DNA of 64,000 bases from Sipunculus nudus (taxonomy: Eukaryota > Annelida > Sipuncula > Golfingiida > Sipunculidae), in NCBI GenBank assembly GCA_026874595.1, contig CM049307.1, forward strand, positions 78,716,643 to 78,780,642, written 5' to 3'. Of the stretch, positions 61,988-64,000 are shown one piece after another. Every line of letters starts with the position of its first letter. Position 1 is the first letter of the stretch. Under the pieces are notes generated by a model, which was not told the origin of the DNA, searched no databases, and saw nothing but the letters and a program-made list of their open reading frames with translations. The position numbers and the translations under genes are program-made.

Positions 61988-63841
61988 ATGTCGGTGAACA
62001 AAGCTTTCGAACTGAGAGAAGATATTCGTGTATCAGAATCAATATGGATACCCGTGTCATTGTGTGACGAAAGAGCGAGTACCTCTGCCAGTCCAATACA
62101 GTTTGCCATCGGAAATGCAAGTCCGGACACAGCAATCGAAGAAAATCATGAATATACAGACGATAATACAAGAAATACCAGCCCATATTTTGTATCATCA
62201 CTGCAAGATAATATGAAGACACCAGGTCACGGGTGCTCTGGTCCATTAAATGATCACAGCATAGAAACACGGTATAGCTACCTTGTGCTTGCCGTATGCT
62301 TTGCCACTTTTTTTCTGTCGGACGGAGTACTATTACTGTACGGAATCATCTATCAAGACTTAAAGTCAAGTTTCGACACTGACACATCTACCCTAGCCCT
62401 GCCGTCTTCAGTACAAACTGCTATGTCTTGTTTCGGAGGCAAGTCAACCTTTTGGCTAGAACTTTATACTCTCTCCTTTGTATAAAAATATGCCGAGAAA
62501 CATGCAGACGTGGGCACTGGTACAGACTATACGTGTTCTGTTTGGGAGAGATCTTCCAAATTATGCAAATTTTATTATTTTCATGTGATTGACATTTTAG
62601 AGTAATATTGGCGACCTGATTGGCTGCACGAAACATTTATGCTCATGATTATTTATTAAATGAATATGCTATTAAGGTCAAGTTAAGTTCATGGTCAGGT
62701 CAATTGTTTTACTCACCTGCTGTATATGTTTGCATTTCTGTTTAGGAAAGTAAAATACAGCACAAATTATTGTTCATTTAATATAACATACGTCTCTACA
62801 TATTTGTGCAAATTTACATGGAGTCGTCCAGTTTATTAACCTTGTTTAAATTCATTATTTTAGCATTGATCACCAGTCCGCTACTGAAGGTCTTGTCTCT
62901 TCGCGTCGCTGGTATAATTGGGGGACTTTTAGCCGCTGCAGGTTTACTGTGGACTTCATTTGTCAATAGTCTCGCTATTTTCACTGTGACTTACGGCTTG
63001 GTAACAGGTATTTGAAAATGGTTATGTACCAAATCAAACATGCTTGCACCCTTGAAATCAAACGTCATTCCCATACTCAAATTTGTAATTTATGCTTATA
63101 CAAAGCGTACACACACTTCATTGTGACCTTGTTTCATTCGCATTTTAGGTTTTGGATATTCATTCCTTGTGCTCTTGGCATCAATAGGCGTTCCAAAATA
63201 TTTTGACCGACATCGCGCCGTAGCCACGGGAATCTCAAACGCAGGGTCAAGTGTAGGCGTGTTTGCGATGGGTCCTCTGACCAGGTATCTTCTGGACAAA
63301 TACACATGGCGTGGGTGCATGTTGATCCAAGCCGGTATAGTTCTTCAGTGTTGGTGGTTGTCGATGCTGCTCCGACCTGATAAAGAAATAGAAGACAAAC
63401 GTCTAGACGATAATCTTCAAGAGCCGCGTGACCAATCAAATATACAAGGGAACACACAGACGGAAAATAACCTGTTGGCAGCATTAAAGACCGCCGTGGA
63501 TTTCAGTCTGTTGAAGGAGCTGTCGTTTGTCCTCTACATGCTGGCACTTTTTACTACTCAGCTCGCATATCCGCTGGTGTACGTGTTTGCACCTGACAAA
63601 GGTACAGAAATGGGATTTACTAAATATGAGACCGGATGGTTTGTTTCTTGCATTGGGATTGGCAGTCTCCTAGGACGGATATTGGTCGGATTGATTGGTG
63701 ATGCACCCTTCCTACAAGGACGACATATTCGGCTTCATCGCTTCTGTCTCATCCTGGCTGGCGTGAATCATATTTTGATACCGTCTTTAAGGAGTCTTTG
63801 GTCAATGTACACTGTTCTTGTTGTATGCGGGTTTGCAGGTG
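61988..63841 (+). CDS. Second SLC16-like transporter gene, exons 1-3, continues past the window
   Basis: Exons 61988-62438, 62864-63007 and 63149-63841 are joined in phase 1 with the same boundaries as the complete gene at 16402, including the GC donor (GCAAGT) of intron 1. They encode about 429 residues. A polar N-terminus is followed by TM1 with SDGVLLLYGIIYQD, the YGLVTGFGYSFLVLLASIGV segment, a FDRHRAVATGISNAGSSVG block, the central polar loop, and TM7-TM10 with VFAPDKGTEMGF and GIGSLLGRILVGL. The start was placed at the ATG just after the acceptor-bounded GGAAAC, not the upstream in-frame ATG at 61955, which lies in the intron. The two last exons seen in the paralog are expected beyond 64000. 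The exons are open with no defects, so it is probably functional. Confidence 0.85.
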
Positions 63842-63852
63842 GTAAGTCTTTT

Positions 63853-64000
63853 GGAAAAGTCATTCGAGCTATAGCAATCACTTTGTCCGTCGTCCATCCG
63901 TCCGTCCGGTTGTGCGTTAACAGGGCACAAGTCGTGACCGCTGGACCTAGAAACTTCTAACTGAAACCCATGGAGGTAAATAAAAAATCTCCTAGGAAAC
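63853..64000 (+). mobile_element. Hairpin-family element fragment in intron 3 of the second transporter gene
   Basis: AAAAGTCATTCGAGCTATAG, GTCCGTCGTCCATCCGTCCG and GTTAACAGGGCACAAGTCG match the element family's left end, missing its first ~15 bases. GGACCTAGAAACTTC then starts an internal unit. It begins about 10 bases after the splice donor and runs off the window. Confidence 0.75.

Overview
The window looks like intergenic-rich nuclear DNA of an invertebrate animal, most likely a bivalve mollusc. The reasons are: spliced genes with GT-AG and GC-AG introns, long AT microsatellites, a tRNA-derived SINE with a target-site duplication, a Ty3/Gypsy retrotransposon with a PNMA-like Gag, and many dispersed elements whose ends read TTAGCTCAGCTGA followed by GTCCGTCCGTCC-type runs. 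The species cannot be fixed from sequence alone. There are no rRNA genes, CRISPR arrays or prokaryotic operons.

Layout. 1-7689: a Ty3/Gypsy element in plus orientation with broken gag, almost intact pol and a probable 1.4 kb 3' LTR; its 5' LTR lies outside the window. 7690-16 kb: no convincing gene; a 2.4 kb repeat element with nuclear-receptor-type half-sites, minisatellites and AT microsatellites. 16.4-20.3 kb: a complete five-exon gene for an SLC16-like (monocarboxylate transporter family) membrane protein of 539 residues. 20-34 kb: AT-rich spacer holding a perfect 35-bp hairpin, a promoter-like island, a SINE, a 3.9 kb tandem-repeat element inserted into another repeat, and a second tandem family. 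33.8-34.7 kb: exons of a RecQ-like helicase relic. 35-37 kb: an inverted partial repeat element. 37.3 kb and 41.6 kb: relics of an SLC16-like last exon and first exon. 38.5-39.7 kb: a 294-bp tandem repeat. 40-61 kb: SINEs, MITEs, microsatellites, minisatellites and a second nearly full-length repeat element on the minus strand. 61.9 kb to the end: the first three coding exons of a second SLC16-like gene that runs off the window.

The only coherent gene content is the SLC16-like tandem family: one complete gene, one gene cut by the window end, and two decayed fragments, all on the plus strand. They share intron positions and phase, so this is a local duplication cluster invaded by transposons. 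The transporters probably move small carboxylates or related solutes across a membrane, but the substrate cannot be read from sequence.

The strongest unexplained signals are (i) a 12-bp palindrome, GGTGGCGCCACC, kept exactly in at least 13 places across repeat families that otherwise differ, and (ii) composite elements with hairpin ends and internal arrays carrying AGGTCA direct repeats and TCAAGGTCA sites.
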